Position numbers and translations under genes: made by a program
Assembly: GCA_964352675.1 (NCBI GenBank)
Contig: CAYGSN010000016.1
Span: 1 to 39,151, forward strand
Reading direction: 5' to 3'
Source of the DNA: CAYGSN01 sp964352675
Lineage (GTDB): Bacteria > Pseudomonadota > Alphaproteobacteria > Micavibrionales > Micavibrionaceae
Length of the DNA: 39,151 bases
Notes under the pieces: model-generated
Databases searched by the model: none
What the model was told of the DNA's origin: nothing
What the model saw: only the letters and a program-made list of their open reading frames with translations
In this document: piece after piece, positions 23,913 to 32,981 of the stretch
Position numbering within the stretch: position 1 is the stretch's first letter
Layout of the letters: every line of letters starts with the position of its first letter

Positions 23913-24673
23913 TCCGCCTTACGCACCGCTGCGGTTTTGGACAAGTGGGCATTTAAGGCCAATAGCTCTGTTTCCAGCTCTTTTAATCTTGTCTCGTCCG
24001 TTCCCCGGATAACAATGCTGACATGCCATTTTCCATCCAGATTTTTGGGATAACTGCCGATATCTATATCACTATAAAGCTTTTGCAACTCAGCCAGATC
24101 ATGCGCCAGGGCACTCTCAGGGTGATTGAAATCAACAGTAACGCTCTGCAACACATCCCCGCCGACAAGAGTGTCTTTAAACGCATCAAACATGCCCTGC
24201 ATAATGGACGGCACTCCAGCCATGATATAGACATTCCCAACCCTTGCACCCGGGGCTCCGGACACCGGATTGGGGATCAACTCCGCCCCGGCGGGAAGAT
24301 AGGTCATCTTCGCGCGCTCCTTGGTCACAACCTCTCCACGTCCATCGTAGTATGACTTCAAGATTGCGAGAGCTTCCTGATTTTGCTCCAGCCCTACACC
24401 AAAAGCCTTGGCAATACTGGCAGCCGTAATATCATCATGTGTGGGACCGATACCACCGGTGGTAAACACGTAATCAAACGCGGAACGCAAGGCATTCACC
24501 GCATCGGCGATTTTATCCTCAACATCCGGAACCACACGAATTTCCCGCAAACGAATACCCAGGCCATTCAACTCCTCCGCCAGCCACGTGGCGTTCTTAT
24601 CCTTTGTACGGCCAGATAGGATTTCATTGCCAATCACAAGCACGGCGGCAGTATATATTTTTTTGTTACTCAT
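23909..24673 (-). CDS. CinA N-terminal (MoaB/molybdopterin-binding-like) domain protein
   Basis: This 254-aa protein has VIGNEILSGRTKDKNA near the N-terminus and TTGGIGPTHDD (about 70-80), motifs of the CinA/MoaB-MoeA fold. The C-terminal nicotinamide-nucleotide deamidase (PncC) domain of full CinA is absent, so this is the stand-alone N-domain type. Family members hydrolyse ADP-ribose or related nucleotides; the exact activity is not certain here. It is convergent with rimK and divergent from map. Confidence 0.88.
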   Translation of the reverse strand: MSNKKIYTAAVLVIGNEILSGRTKDKNATWLAEELNGLGIRLREIRVVPDVEDKIADAVNALRSAFDYVFTTGGIGPTHDDITAASIAKAFGVGLEQNQEALAILKSYYDGRGEVVTKERAKMTYLPAGAELIPNPVSGAPGARVGNVYIMAGVPSIMQGMFDAFKDTLVGGDVLQSVTVDFNHPESALAHDLAELQKLYSDIDIGSYPKNLDGKWHVSIVIRGTDETRLKELETELLALNAHLSKTAAVRKAD

Positions 24674-24743
24674 CTTGCTTTCTAATATGCATTTGATATA
24701 AGCCTCTTACACTATATAGAGACTAACCGGAAAAGAAACAGTC

Positions 24744-25565
24744 ATGACACTAACTGCGAGTAATAAATACACTGCCGAGGGCATTGAACTTCACACCGAC
24801 AAAGCAGCTTTTGAGGGCATGCGCAAGGCCGGAAAACTGGCTGCGGAAACGCTGGATATGATTACGCCGCATGTTGTTCCCGGCGTGACAACCGAGGAGC
24901 TGGACAAACTCTGTCATGATTTTATCACTAAGAATGGCGCCATCCCCGCCCCGCTTGGCTATAAGGGATTCCCAAAATCCATCTGCACCTCGATCAACCA
25001 TGTAGTGTGCCACGGCATTCCCGAAGAAAAGAAACTCCGCGAAGGTGATATCGTCAATATTGATGTGACCTGTATTCTGGATGGCTGGCATGGCGATACT
25101 TCACGCATGTATATGCTGGGTGATAAAATCTCGGTGAAGGCGCGCCGCCTGGTTGACATTACCTATGATTGTTTGATGGCCGGCATTGATGCCGTTAAAC
25201 CCGGCGCAACATTGGGGGATGTTGGGCACGCCATTCAAACCATGGCAGAGAAAGAGCGCTTTTCCGTTGTTCGTGATTTTTGCGGGCATGGTCTGGGCCG
25301 TGTGTTTCACTCTCCGCCCTCCGTCATGCATGTTGGACGCCCCGGTGAGGGAACCGTTCTGGAACCCGGTATGTTTTTCACAATTGAACCCATGATTAAT
25401 ACCGGTGATTATCGTACGAAAATTTTGGCCGATGGCTGGACCGCCGTAACGCGTGATCGCGGGCTATCAGCGCAGTTTGAACATACACTGGCCGTAACGG
25501 ATGACGGCTTTGAGATTTTCACCCTCTCCCCGAAAGGGTTCTCAAAGCCGCCCTATAATCTTTAA
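24744..25565 (+). CDS. map: Methionine aminopeptidase type I
   Basis: This 273-aa enzyme removes N-terminal Met from nascent proteins. Metal ligands are Asp in NIDVT and Asp in GDTSRMY, His in HGLGR, Glu in FTIEPM and Glu in QFEHT. CHGIPE, with the conserved catalytic His, precedes them. It has an N-terminal extension (about 20 aa) before EGMRKAGKLA. The length is near the usual 255-275. It appears monocistronic, with an AAAAGAAA leader. Confidence 0.97.
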   Translation: MTLTASNKYTAEGIELHTDKAAFEGMRKAGKLAAETLDMITPHVVPGVTTEELDKLCHDFITKNGAIPAPLGYKGFPKSICTSINHVVCHGIPEEKKLREGDIVNIDVTCILDGWHGDTSRMYMLGDKISVKARRLVDITYDCLMAGIDAVKPGATLGDVGHAIQTMAEKERFSVVRDFCGHGLGRVFHSPPSVMHVGRPGEGTVLEPGMFFTIEPMINTGDYRTKILADGWTAVTRDRGLSAQFEHTLAVTDDGFEIFTLSPKGFSKPPYNL

Positions 25566-25575
25566 TTTATTAAGC

Positions 25576-25701
25576 TTATGGCGTAGCAGGCTCACTTCTC
25601 AACTCAGCCTGAGCTGCCTCTTGCTCTGCGCAATACGCTCCTGCTCTTGCGTTCGCCAATGTTGCAAATGAAAATGGTTTTGAAAGTAATGGTGTTGCCA
25701 T
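25576..25701 (-). CDS. Possible small protein, 41 aa
   Basis: The minus-strand ORF starts at 25701 and is 42 codons including TAA. An AGAGGG ribosome site lies 7-12 nt upstream. The product begins MATPLLSKPFSFATLANAR and ends with an Ala/Glu-rich stretch. It occupies the map-radC gap (25566-25822), which holds nothing else except an AT-rich leader with ATTAGA/TCTAAT dyads. No family is recognised. Confidence 0.4.
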   Translation of the reverse strand: MATPLLSKPFSFATLANARAGAYCAEQEAAQAELRSEPATP

Positions 25702-25822
25702 CGGATTTTCCCTCTTACCGTTTGTTGTGTAACCCTTATTCTTCATTTTACATCTAATTTTATGAAAAAATAATGTAGATTAGATTGCATTTTATGTAGT
25801 TTTCCCGCTATAGATATAACCC

Positions 25823-26533
25823 ATGGAAAACACTGCAAAAAAGCCTGTAAAGCCAGAGGAAAAGCCACATTATCACGGTCATCGTGATCGCTTGAGGCAG
25901 CGCTTTTTGGACGGCGGCCCGGATGGTTTGCAGGACTATGAATTACTGGAATTGGTGCTTTTCATGGCTATCCCCAGGCGGGATGTTAAGCCCCTGGCCA
26001 AAGCGCTTTTAGCGCAATTTGGCTCGCTCCCAGAGCTCATGGCTGCGCCCGTATCACAGCTTACAAAAATCAACGGCGTTAGCGACAACACAGCCATCGC
26101 AATCAAGGCCATCAGCGCCACAGCCCAGCGCATGATGAAGCGCGAGATCATGGAAAAACCGGTACTGAATTCCTGGTCACGCCTGATGGATTATTGTTAC
26201 GCCACCATGGCGCATGAAACGCGGGAGCATTTTCGGATTATCTTCCTGAACAAAAAAAACGAGATGATTGGTGATGAAATTCAAGGCTCCGGCACGGTTG
26301 ATCACACACCCGCCTACCCGCGGGAAATCATGAAGCGCGCCCTTGAGATCGGCGCGACCGCCATGATTTTGATCCATAACCACCCCAGCGGTGACCCGCG
26401 CCCGTCCCAGGCAGACCAGGACATGACGCAGGCCATTATCGCCGCGGCCAAGCCTTTTAACATCGTCATTCACGACCATATCGTGATCAGCCGGAATGGA
26501 TATACTAGCTTTAAGAATGAAGGACTTTTATAG
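25823..26533 (+). CDS. radC: RadC family JAB/MPN domain protein
   Basis: This 236-aa protein has an N-terminal HhH segment (about 65-100, KINGVSDNTAIAI) and a C-terminal JAMM/MPN metal site: LIHNHPSGDPRPSQAD, with Glu in the upstream domain. The name comes from E. coli radC, whose DNA-repair role is now doubted. The molecular function remains unclear. It sits 20 nt after a TATAGATATAA-like stretch and is probably monocistronic. Confidence 0.95.
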   Translation: MENTAKKPVKPEEKPHYHGHRDRLRQRFLDGGPDGLQDYELLELVLFMAIPRRDVKPLAKALLAQFGSLPELMAAPVSQLTKINGVSDNTAIAIKAISATAQRMMKREIMEKPVLNSWSRLMDYCYATMAHETREHFRIIFLNKKNEMIGDEIQGSGTVDHTPAYPREIMKRALEIGATAMILIHNHPSGDPRPSQADQDMTQAIIAAAKPFNIVIHDHIVISRNGYTSFKNEGLL

Positions 26534-26619
26534 CCGCAAGACGATAGTATGTATCCACAACAAAAAGTTGAATTAGCCTTCCCGAATATGAAACAATACA
26601 AGTAAATTCGGGAGGTATA

Positions 26620-27048
26620 ATGAATAGAGTTATCCTAAATTTGCTGGACACAAAAAGTCTGGCACAGCCAAAAATATTGTTGGTGGAAGATAATCAGTTT
26701 GATCAGGTTTTGATCAAACGGCTGATTGAATCCTACTACTCTTACGCTCTCATCGACCACGCAGAGCTAAAGGCTGAGGCATGCTCTTATCTGCGCCGAA
26801 ACAAATATGATGCCGTATTTCTGGATCTCAATCTTCCCGACACGGTTGGTCTGGACGATATTGGTGAAATTAAAATCCTTGCCCAAAACACGCCTGTGAT
26901 TATCTTCACAGGTTTTTATGATGAAGCTATGCCCAACAATGTCAAATTCCAGGGTATCGATGGGATCATCAGCAAAAACGATTTAATGAACACAAATTTT
27001 TCCACGGCAATACATCGTGCCGTTTCCAACATGGAAAAAGCCGCTTAA
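26620..27048 (+). CDS. Stand-alone receiver domain
   Basis: This 142-aa protein has a CGGGAGG-type ribosome site. It has an N-terminal extension of about 17 aa, then a receiver fold: LLVEDN (acidic pocket), DAVFLDLNLPD (phosphoacceptor Asp), Thr in VIIFTGF and Lys in IISKNDL. There is no output domain and no histidine kinase beside it. It probably signals by protein-protein contact. Confidence 0.9.
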   Translation: MNRVILNLLDTKSLAQPKILLVEDNQFDQVLIKRLIESYYSYALIDHAELKAEACSYLRRNKYDAVFLDLNLPDTVGLDDIGEIKILAQNTPVIIFTGFYDEAMPNNVKFQGIDGIISKNDLMNTNFSTAIHRAVSNMEKAA

Positions 27049-27118
27049 ATCTTTCCGCGCATAAGTCTTACCGCTCTATTTACAAAAGCCAGTGTGCTCG
27101 GATACGCTTGAGGGGATC

Positions 27119-27850
27119 ATGATCTCCTTTGTACGCTCCTTTTCTGCCTTCATCCTGTGTGCAATTCTGCTCAGTGCTTGCTTGCCCGCATATTTGCAAA
27201 AACTCGACCTCATCCGGGAACGTGAAATACCGCTGGTCCGCGAGCAAATGCGTTTGGTAGAGCTGTACCCCGGCGATCCGGTGCATATCCGCATCTTCAA
27301 GGAAGAAGCCGCGCTCGAGGTCTGGGTCCGGCACCGCGGCACCGGACGCTACGCGCTGTACAAAACTTATCCGATTTGTGCTTTTTCGGGCACGCTCGGC
27401 CCCAAACTGCGCGAGGGCGACCACCAGGCGCCGGAAGGGTTCTACAGCGTGACCCAAGACTGGCTCTGGCCACAGAGTAAATACCACCTGGCCATGAATA
27501 TCGCCTATCCGAATGAATTCGATAAATCCCAGGGGCGAACGGGCAGCGCGATTATGATCCACGGCGCCTGTGAATCCGAGGGGTGTTACGCCATGACCGA
27601 CCCCGGCATTGAAGAAATTTATGTGCTGGTGGAAAGCGCTTTGGAAAACGGCCAGACCGAAGTGCCCGTGCATATCTTTCCCTTCCACATGACTCCGGAA
27701 AACATGATCCGCCACCGCAATTCCAAATGGCTGGGCTTCTGGTATATGCTCAAAGAGGGACATGACCATTTTATTCGCACCCGCGTTCCGCCTGCCGTAG
27801 GAGTTTATAACGGGCAATATATCTTTGGCAGTGGCAGCACAGGGGCCTGA
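27119..27850 (+). CDS. YafK-type L,D-transpeptidase lipoprotein
   Basis: This 243-aa protein starts at ATG 27119 (GAGGGG just upstream); an upstream in-frame start at 27092 lacks this. The signal is FILCAILLSAC with a lipobox, so it is probably lipidated at Cys. A YkuD/YafK domain has the Lys-rich strand KTYPICAFSGTLGPKLREGDHQAPEGFY and active site MIHGACESEGCYAM containing the catalytic His and Cys. Such enzymes cleave or form meso-diaminopimelate cross-links or release Braun-type lipoproteins. It precedes the second RimK-like gene by 66 nt. Confidence 0.9.
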   Translation: MISFVRSFSAFILCAILLSACLPAYLQKLDLIREREIPLVREQMRLVELYPGDPVHIRIFKEEAALEVWVRHRGTGRYALYKTYPICAFSGTLGPKLREGDHQAPEGFYSVTQDWLWPQSKYHLAMNIAYPNEFDKSQGRTGSAIMIHGACESEGCYAMTDPGIEEIYVLVESALENGQTEVPVHIFPFHMTPENMIRHRNSKWLGFWYMLKEGHDHFIRTRVPPAVGVYNGQYIFGSGSTGA

Positions 27851-27916
27851 ATTTGATCTTTACAACCGCCGGGTATAGGATAGGCGCCTTCGGAAACAGA
27901 AAAGGGAGCCTTCGTC

Positions 27917-28873
27917 ATCGAGATCGGAATTTTAGCAACGCATCAAAATCATGAGATAGAGCGTCTCCTGGAAACCGCAGAAACCCGTGGCCACAATGCA
28001 AGACTTCTGAATGTTTTTGATTTTGGCATAAATATCTGCTTGGACCAACCGAGCATCTACTACAAAGGCAAGCCTGTTCACGATGATTTTGACGCAATTA
28101 TTCCGCGCATCGATATCCCCTATACCAATCTGGGTTACAAGCTTTTACGCCAGTTTCAGGCGATGGGAACTTTTGTCACCGATACCGCCTATTCGCTGGA
28201 GCTTGCCCGCGACAAGCTGCGGTGTCTGCAGTATCTCCTGAAGAAAGAAGTGCCCTTCCCTGCCACTGGATTTGCCTATGCCAAGAAGGGCTATGATGAG
28301 TTGATTAAAGTCATCGGAGAACCACCTTTTGTTATCAAGCTTAACGAAGGCACACAAGGCATTGGCGTCTTTCTGGCGGAAGATGAAAAGAATGCCCGTA
28401 ATCTGCTGAAAACCTTTGCTCAGCTTGATACCGAAGTTATGCTGCAGGAATTCATCGAAGAATCCAGCGGCACAGATTTGCGGTGCTTCGTGGTTGGCGG
28501 CAAGGTGGTGGCCTCTATGCGGCGCGAAGCCCAGGACGGTGATTTCCGTGCCAATATCTCTCTCGGTGGACATGCACATGATGCAGACCTATCGCCGGAG
28601 GAAGAAGAGCTGGCTATAAAAGCCAGCGCAGCGGTGGGTATGAATATTTCCGGTGTAGATATTATTCGCTCAAACCGGGGACCACTGGTCATTGAAATCA
28701 ATAGCGCGCCTGACTTTACCGGCAAATGGGGATTGGAAAACATCTCCGGTGTGGATGTCGCCGCCGCCATTATTGCGCATACCGAAGAGTATAAAAAACT
28801 CTACGATCAGGGCGAAGGCGTCTGGCTGGAAGACAACGACAATTCAATCTATACAATACAAAAACACCAATAA
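27917..28873 (+). CDS. Second RimK-like ATP-grasp ligase, apparent ATC start
   Basis: This 318-aa protein is homologous to the rimK product at 23007. It has PFVIKLNEGTQGIGVFLAE, LQEFIEESSGTDLRCFVVGGKVVASM, FRANISLGG and VIEINSAPDF. The conserved N-terminal strand (IEIGILATHQNHEIERLLETA) is encoded upstream of the only in-frame TTG (28040), with no ATG, GTG or TTG between the stop at 27881 and there. AAAGGGAG (27901-27908) lies 8 nt before ATC at 27917, suggesting a rare ATC initiation. The N-terminus from TTG would lose 41 residues. The substrate could be a ribosomal, peptide or other protein tail. It lies upstream of a class II amidotransferase. Confidence 0.9.
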   Translation: MEIGILATHQNHEIERLLETAETRGHNARLLNVFDFGINICLDQPSIYYKGKPVHDDFDAIIPRIDIPYTNLGYKLLRQFQAMGTFVTDTAYSLELARDKLRCLQYLLKKEVPFPATGFAYAKKGYDELIKVIGEPPFVIKLNEGTQGIGVFLAEDEKNARNLLKTFAQLDTEVMLQEFIEESSGTDLRCFVVGGKVVASMRREAQDGDFRANISLGGHAHDADLSPEEEELAIKASAAVGMNISGVDIIRSNRGPLVIEINSAPDFTGKWGLENISGVDVAAAIIAHTEEYKKLYDQGEGVWLEDNDNSIYTIQKHQ

Positions 28874-28926
28874 AACCTGATCACCCTTGAAAACACCTAC
28901 AAATCTCTCTTAAATCTATCACTGAT

Positions 28927-29796
28927 ATGTGTAGATGGATTTCTTACATTGGCGAACATATTTTCATGGATCAGGTTGTCTTGTTCCCCTCCCATTCCCT
29001 TGTGAAGCAAAGCTTTGACACCAAGATGCGTTTCTCCAGAGACGGTAACGTCCTGAACCTGAACGGCGACGGGTTCGGCGTGGGGTGGTATTCAGAAAAA
29101 CAGGTTCCCGGCCTTTTCAAGGACGAACAGCCCGCCTGGAGCAGCCGCAACCTGAGCAATCTGTGTGAACAGGTTAAGGCCCACATTTGCTTTGCCCATA
29201 TCCGCGCCTCCACCACCGGCGCCGTCCAGCGCAGCAACTGCCACCCTTTCAAATATAAAAACTGGCTGTTCCAGCATAACGGCCATGTGAGTGACTTTGA
29301 TGTCATCAAGCAGGAGCTGCATGGCGACATAGCGCCCGATCTTTATCCCCGCATTAAGGGATCAACCGACAGCGAGACTTTCTTTTTCCTGGCTTTGACA
29401 TACGGATTGCAGGATAACCCGAAACAAGCGCTACAGAAAATGGTCAAACGCGTTCAAATGGCCGCCGAGGATGCCGGAACCGAAGGGCTTCTCAATCTGT
29501 CCTGTGCGCTCAGCGATGGAGATTCCCTCTACACACTGCGTTATGCCGAAGGGGAGAAGCCCAATACGCAATTCTATTCGACGAATTTTAACCTCTGCAA
29601 AACCTCGGATATGGATGAGAAAAACTGCCCGACCCCGAATCGATATGTTGTGGTGGTTTCAGAGCCATTGGATAATCTTGAGGGGCAATGGACCGAAGTG
29701 CCGGAAAACTCTTTTACAATTATCAAAGACGGCTTCGTCAGACACGAAACTTTCATGGAAGAATACGCCGACACCTCCGCTTCTGAGTTGCAATAA
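28927..29796 (+). CDS. Class II glutamine amidotransferase (YafJ/EgtC-like)
   Basis: This 289-aa protein has Cys2 as the N-terminal nucleophile (MCRWISYIG). The Ntn-hydrolase core follows, with NGDGFGVGWY, CFAHIRASTTGA and FQHNGHV. These match the single-domain Gn-AT II family that includes YafJ and EgtC. It would hydrolyse glutamine or a gamma-glutamyl amide. It sits 53 nt after the second RimK-like gene, which makes gamma-glutamyl or related bonds a plausible theme (inference). Confidence 0.92.
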   Translation: MCRWISYIGEHIFMDQVVLFPSHSLVKQSFDTKMRFSRDGNVLNLNGDGFGVGWYSEKQVPGLFKDEQPAWSSRNLSNLCEQVKAHICFAHIRASTTGAVQRSNCHPFKYKNWLFQHNGHVSDFDVIKQELHGDIAPDLYPRIKGSTDSETFFFLALTYGLQDNPKQALQKMVKRVQMAAEDAGTEGLLNLSCALSDGDSLYTLRYAEGEKPNTQFYSTNFNLCKTSDMDEKNCPTPNRYVVVVSEPLDNLEGQWTEVPENSFTIIKDGFVRHETFMEEYADTSASELQ

Positions 29797-29798
29797 TA

Positions 29799-29827
29799 TT
29801 GACATAACCTTATTCCTTTTGTAAAGT
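29799..29827 (+). promoter_or_regulatory. Promoter for the 413-aa orphan
   Basis: TTGACA (29799-29804), a 17-nt spacer and TAAAGT (29822-29827) lie directly after the amidotransferase stop and 21 nt before the orphan ATG. An AGGGAAAA ribosome site follows. Confidence 0.55.
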
Positions 29828-29847
29828 GCTGTTTTTTTAGGGAAAAA

Positions 29848-31089
29848 ATGCTGCACAAAGAAACCAAACTCTTCCGCGCCGGGGACGAACCTGATTTTGT
29901 GAACTGGATCTTCGATCTTTGGCGCACCCCTTTTAACGACCATATTGCAAATGAGCTCATTAACCTGCTGCAAATCCATAGCGCGGCTAGCCGCATATTG
30001 GAACCAACAGCCTCCCCTCAACACGCTGGAAGCGTTTCCCGGATGAGCATTCAGGAGGCTTATGCGCTCAGCGCGCACACCTATTACAGCGCGATGTTAG
30101 GGCGCCCCGTCATTCTGGAAGAAGGCAACTTCTACCCCCTCAAACAACCCGGACCGGGCTTGGTCTGGGTGCCGGTAGAGCAACTTGGCACTGAAGCGGC
30201 AAAAAATCTTTTCGCAAAATGTCTGATGAATCTAAAAAATAACGGCCACCAGGTTGTCTTTGATATTCCCGACCGCAGCCTTAAAGGCCGTCTTATGGGC
30301 GTGGCCCCTTTTGGTTTTATCGGCATAAAACGTATACACCCCCAACCGGGCACGGCACTGACCGTTCCCTTTATCATGCTCCCCTCGGACTTTCTCGATG
30401 TTCTTGAACGTTATGACCACGCGGATATTCTTGAACCCTTTGCCGATCTGGTAGAGCTCATGAACCACGACTGGCTGCATTCAATAACCATATGGGCCAT
30501 TACCAAAGAAATCACGCTCGTCAATTCATGGACATCTCCCGCCAGATATTTGAAAACCAGAAACTACGATCGCTTTATGGAGAATCTTAAAGAACAGGAA
30601 AAAGCGCCCGAAAATAATTATAACTATTTCGCTGACTACGAAGATTGGTTACATCGGTTCCAGGCGGAAGTTTTACAGGACATGGCAAGCGCCCCTGACA
30701 ACCCGGTTGAACAGTCGGTTCAAAAATATCTAGCCGCATGGAAAACATTAGCCAAGAAAAGCAAAAATTCCTCCCCCATGGGCAATCCAGAAAAAACACC
30801 GGCGGCTTACGGTATTCAGTTGCTCGCCTTCTTCTTTGTGCACGCCTTGCCGAAAGCGCACCCCCTTGTTCAGTCTGTCTATAACGACCCGGACGTTGCA
30901 CCCTATGCCGCTTTGATTGACAATTTATATGCGCACGACATAGCAAAAACAAATTTCGACTACGCCGGACGTGAAAAAATAAGCCCACACACAGCGCACA
31001 TGATTCACAGCGCACGCAGGAGTGGCCAATACGCAACACAATGCGCCAGGGGAGAAGAACAGCATCATCATGCGCTGCATATTGCCTAG
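29848..31089 (+). CDS. Hypothetical protein, 413 aa
   Basis: This is a soluble, mostly helical-looking protein with no signal or membrane helix. Notable parts are EPDFVNWIFDLWRTPFNDHIA at the N-terminus, an aromatic LVWVPVEQL and FGFIGIKRIHPQPG block near 120-190, LVELMNHDWLHSITIW (about 200-215, His/Asp/Trp), and a C-terminus rich in His and Ala (GEEQHHHALHIA). It resembles no family that I recognise. It has its own promoter and ribosome site, so it is a real gene. It is encoded between the RimK2/amidotransferase pair and purB. Confidence 0.85.
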   Translation: MLHKETKLFRAGDEPDFVNWIFDLWRTPFNDHIANELINLLQIHSAASRILEPTASPQHAGSVSRMSIQEAYALSAHTYYSAMLGRPVILEEGNFYPLKQPGPGLVWVPVEQLGTEAAKNLFAKCLMNLKNNGHQVVFDIPDRSLKGRLMGVAPFGFIGIKRIHPQPGTALTVPFIMLPSDFLDVLERYDHADILEPFADLVELMNHDWLHSITIWAITKEITLVNSWTSPARYLKTRNYDRFMENLKEQEKAPENNYNYFADYEDWLHRFQAEVLQDMASAPDNPVEQSVQKYLAAWKTLAKKSKNSSPMGNPEKTPAAYGIQLLAFFFVHALPKAHPLVQSVYNDPDVAPYAALIDNLYAHDIAKTNFDYAGREKISPHTAHMIHSARRSGQYATQCARGEEQHHHALHIA

Positions 31090-31142
31090 CATCCTCAACA
31101 CTATTGATTTGCCTTAAAAATTCACCTATTTTCTGAAGTCTT

Positions 31143-32453
31143 ATGATTCCACGTTACTCGCGGCCAGAAATGGCCGATATCTTCGAACAGGACAACAAAT
31201 TCCGCATCTGGCTGGAGGTTGAAACTCTCGCACTGGAGAAAATGGCGGAAATGGGCACGGTTCCAGAAAGCGCCGCCAAAGCCCTTCGTGAAAAAGGCAA
31301 TTTCGATGTCACCCGCATCAATGAGATCGAAGCCGAGGTTAAACATGATGTCATCGCCTTCCTGACCTCGGTGGCCGAATTCGTCGGCGAGGACAGCCGC
31401 TATGTGCATCAGGGCATGACCAGTTCGGATGTGATCGACACTTCCTTCGCGGTGATGCTCACGCAAGCCGCAGATTTGATTATAGCCGACCTCGATAAGC
31501 TTCTTAAGGCACTAAAAAAACGAGCGCTTGAGCATAAAGATACGCTCTGTATCGGGCGCAGCCACGGCATTCACGGGGAGCCAACAACCTTTGGTCTCAA
31601 GCTCGCCGGGCATTACGCTGCCTTTAAACGCGCGAAAGAGCGCATGCTTGCCGCAAAAGACGAAGTCTCCACCATCACAATCTCTGGCGCGGTCGGCACC
31701 TACGCCACGGCCGATCCGGCAATTGAGGCGCATGTCGCCGAAAAACTTGGCCTAAAATGTGAAGACGTTGCCACGCAAGTCATTCCGCGCGATCGCCACG
31801 CGATGTTCTTTGCCACGCTGGGGGTGATTGCCTCTTCCATCGAAAATCTGGCTGTTGAAATTCGTCATTTGCAACGCACCGAAGTGCGTGAGGCCGAGGA
31901 ATATTTTGATGCCAAACAAAAGGGCTCCTCCGCCATGCCGCATAAGCGCAATCCGATTGGGACAGAAAATCTCACCGGTCAGGCCCGCATCATCCGCGCC
32001 GCCGTTATACCCGCGCTGGAGAATGTAGCGCTGTGGCATGAGCGGGATATTTCGCATTCCGCTGTTGAGCGCACGATTTTACCAGATGCTCTGATTTCCG
32101 CTGATTACGCGCTGAACCGCCTCGCTGGCCTGATTGAAAAACTGCTCGTCTACCCTGATCGCATGAAACACAATCTGGAGATGACAGGCGGCCTTGTCTT
32201 TTCCCAGCGCACGATGCTGGCCCTCACCCAGGCCGGGATCAGCCGTGAAGATGCCTACCGCATCGTCCAGCGCAATGCCATGAAAGTCTGGGAAGACCGC
32301 AGCACTGGCAAAGGCTCTTTAAATTTACGTGATGCGCTTGAGAATGATTCACAAGTAACTGAAAAACTTGACAAAGTTGCGCTCGACACTATCTTCGATT
32401 ACACTGCCTACACCAAAAACATCGACCTAATTTTCAAACGGGTATTCGGTTAA
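31143..32453 (+). CDS. purB: Adenylosuccinate lyase
   Basis: This 436-aa fumarase/aspartase-superfamily enzyme cleaves SAICAR and adenylosuccinate in purine synthesis. The C-terminal active-site signature GSSAMPHKRNPI and the conserved THQGMTSSDV-type segment (VHQGMTSSDVIDT, with catalytic Ser/Thr) are intact, as is the catalytic GRSHGIHGEPTTFG. Length is typical for the bacterial short form. It precedes bfr by 13 nt. Confidence 0.97.
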   Translation: MIPRYSRPEMADIFEQDNKFRIWLEVETLALEKMAEMGTVPESAAKALREKGNFDVTRINEIEAEVKHDVIAFLTSVAEFVGEDSRYVHQGMTSSDVIDTSFAVMLTQAADLIIADLDKLLKALKKRALEHKDTLCIGRSHGIHGEPTTFGLKLAGHYAAFKRAKERMLAAKDEVSTITISGAVGTYATADPAIEAHVAEKLGLKCEDVATQVIPRDRHAMFFATLGVIASSIENLAVEIRHLQRTEVREAEEYFDAKQKGSSAMPHKRNPIGTENLTGQARIIRAAVIPALENVALWHERDISHSAVERTILPDALISADYALNRLAGLIEKLLVYPDRMKHNLEMTGGLVFSQRTMLALTQAGISREDAYRIVQRNAMKVWEDRSTGKGSLNLRDALENDSQVTEKLDKVALDTIFDYTAYTKNIDLIFKRVFG

Positions 32454-32466
32454 AAAGGAGACGGCC

Positions 32467-32961
32467 ATGAAAGGCGATAAAAAAGTTATTCAATATTTAA
32501 ACGAAGCGCTGAAAAAAGAACTCGGCGCAATTAATCAATATTTCCTGCATTCGCGCATGATGGAAGATTGGGGCGTAACGAAACTCGCCAAACACGAATA
32601 TAATGAATCGATTGAGGAAATGAGGCACGCCGACGAACTCATCAAACGCATCCTGTTCCTTGAAGGACTGCCAAACCTGCAAGATGTCGGCAAGCTTCAT
32701 ATCGGTGAGAACGTCAAGGAAATCTTGGAATGCGATCTGAAGATCGAAATTGATGGCGTGAAGAATTACAAGGAAGCCGTGGCCTACGCCGAAAGCGTGC
32801 AAGATTTTGTCTCCCGCGACCTGTTCATGACTATTCTGAAGGACGAGGAAGGCCACGTCGATTACCTGGAAACTCAGCTGGAACTGATCGAACAAATCGG
32901 CATTGAGCGCTATATCGCGCTGAATTCCGAAAGCCCGCTGGATAGCGAGGGCGGCAACTAG
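32467..32961 (+). CDS. bfr: Bacterioferritin
   Basis: This 164-aa protein stores iron as a 24-mer. It shows the four-helix bundle with ferroxidase ligands Glu18, Glu51, His54, Glu94, Glu127 and His130, and heme-axial Met52 (EMRHADELIKR). A strong AAGGAG precedes the ATG. It follows purB by 13 nt and ends in a strong terminator before bfd. No Fur box precedes it, unlike bfd. Confidence 0.96.
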   Translation: MKGDKKVIQYLNEALKKELGAINQYFLHSRMMEDWGVTKLAKHEYNESIEEMRHADELIKRILFLEGLPNLQDVGKLHIGENVKEILECDLKIEIDGVKNYKEAVAYAESVQDFVSRDLFMTILKDEEGHVDYLETQLELIEQIGIERYIALNSESPLDSEGGN

Positions 32962-32981
32962 TATCTTTTCATCTTTATCTA

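Noticed and set aside
21432..24673. Defence island or toxin-antitoxin system near rimK
   Set aside because: Genes fit protein modification and housekeeping families; no defence domains are visible.
25740..25800. ATTAGA/TCTAAT dyads upstream of radC
   Set aside because: Short, widely spaced and in AT-rich sequence; chance is likely.
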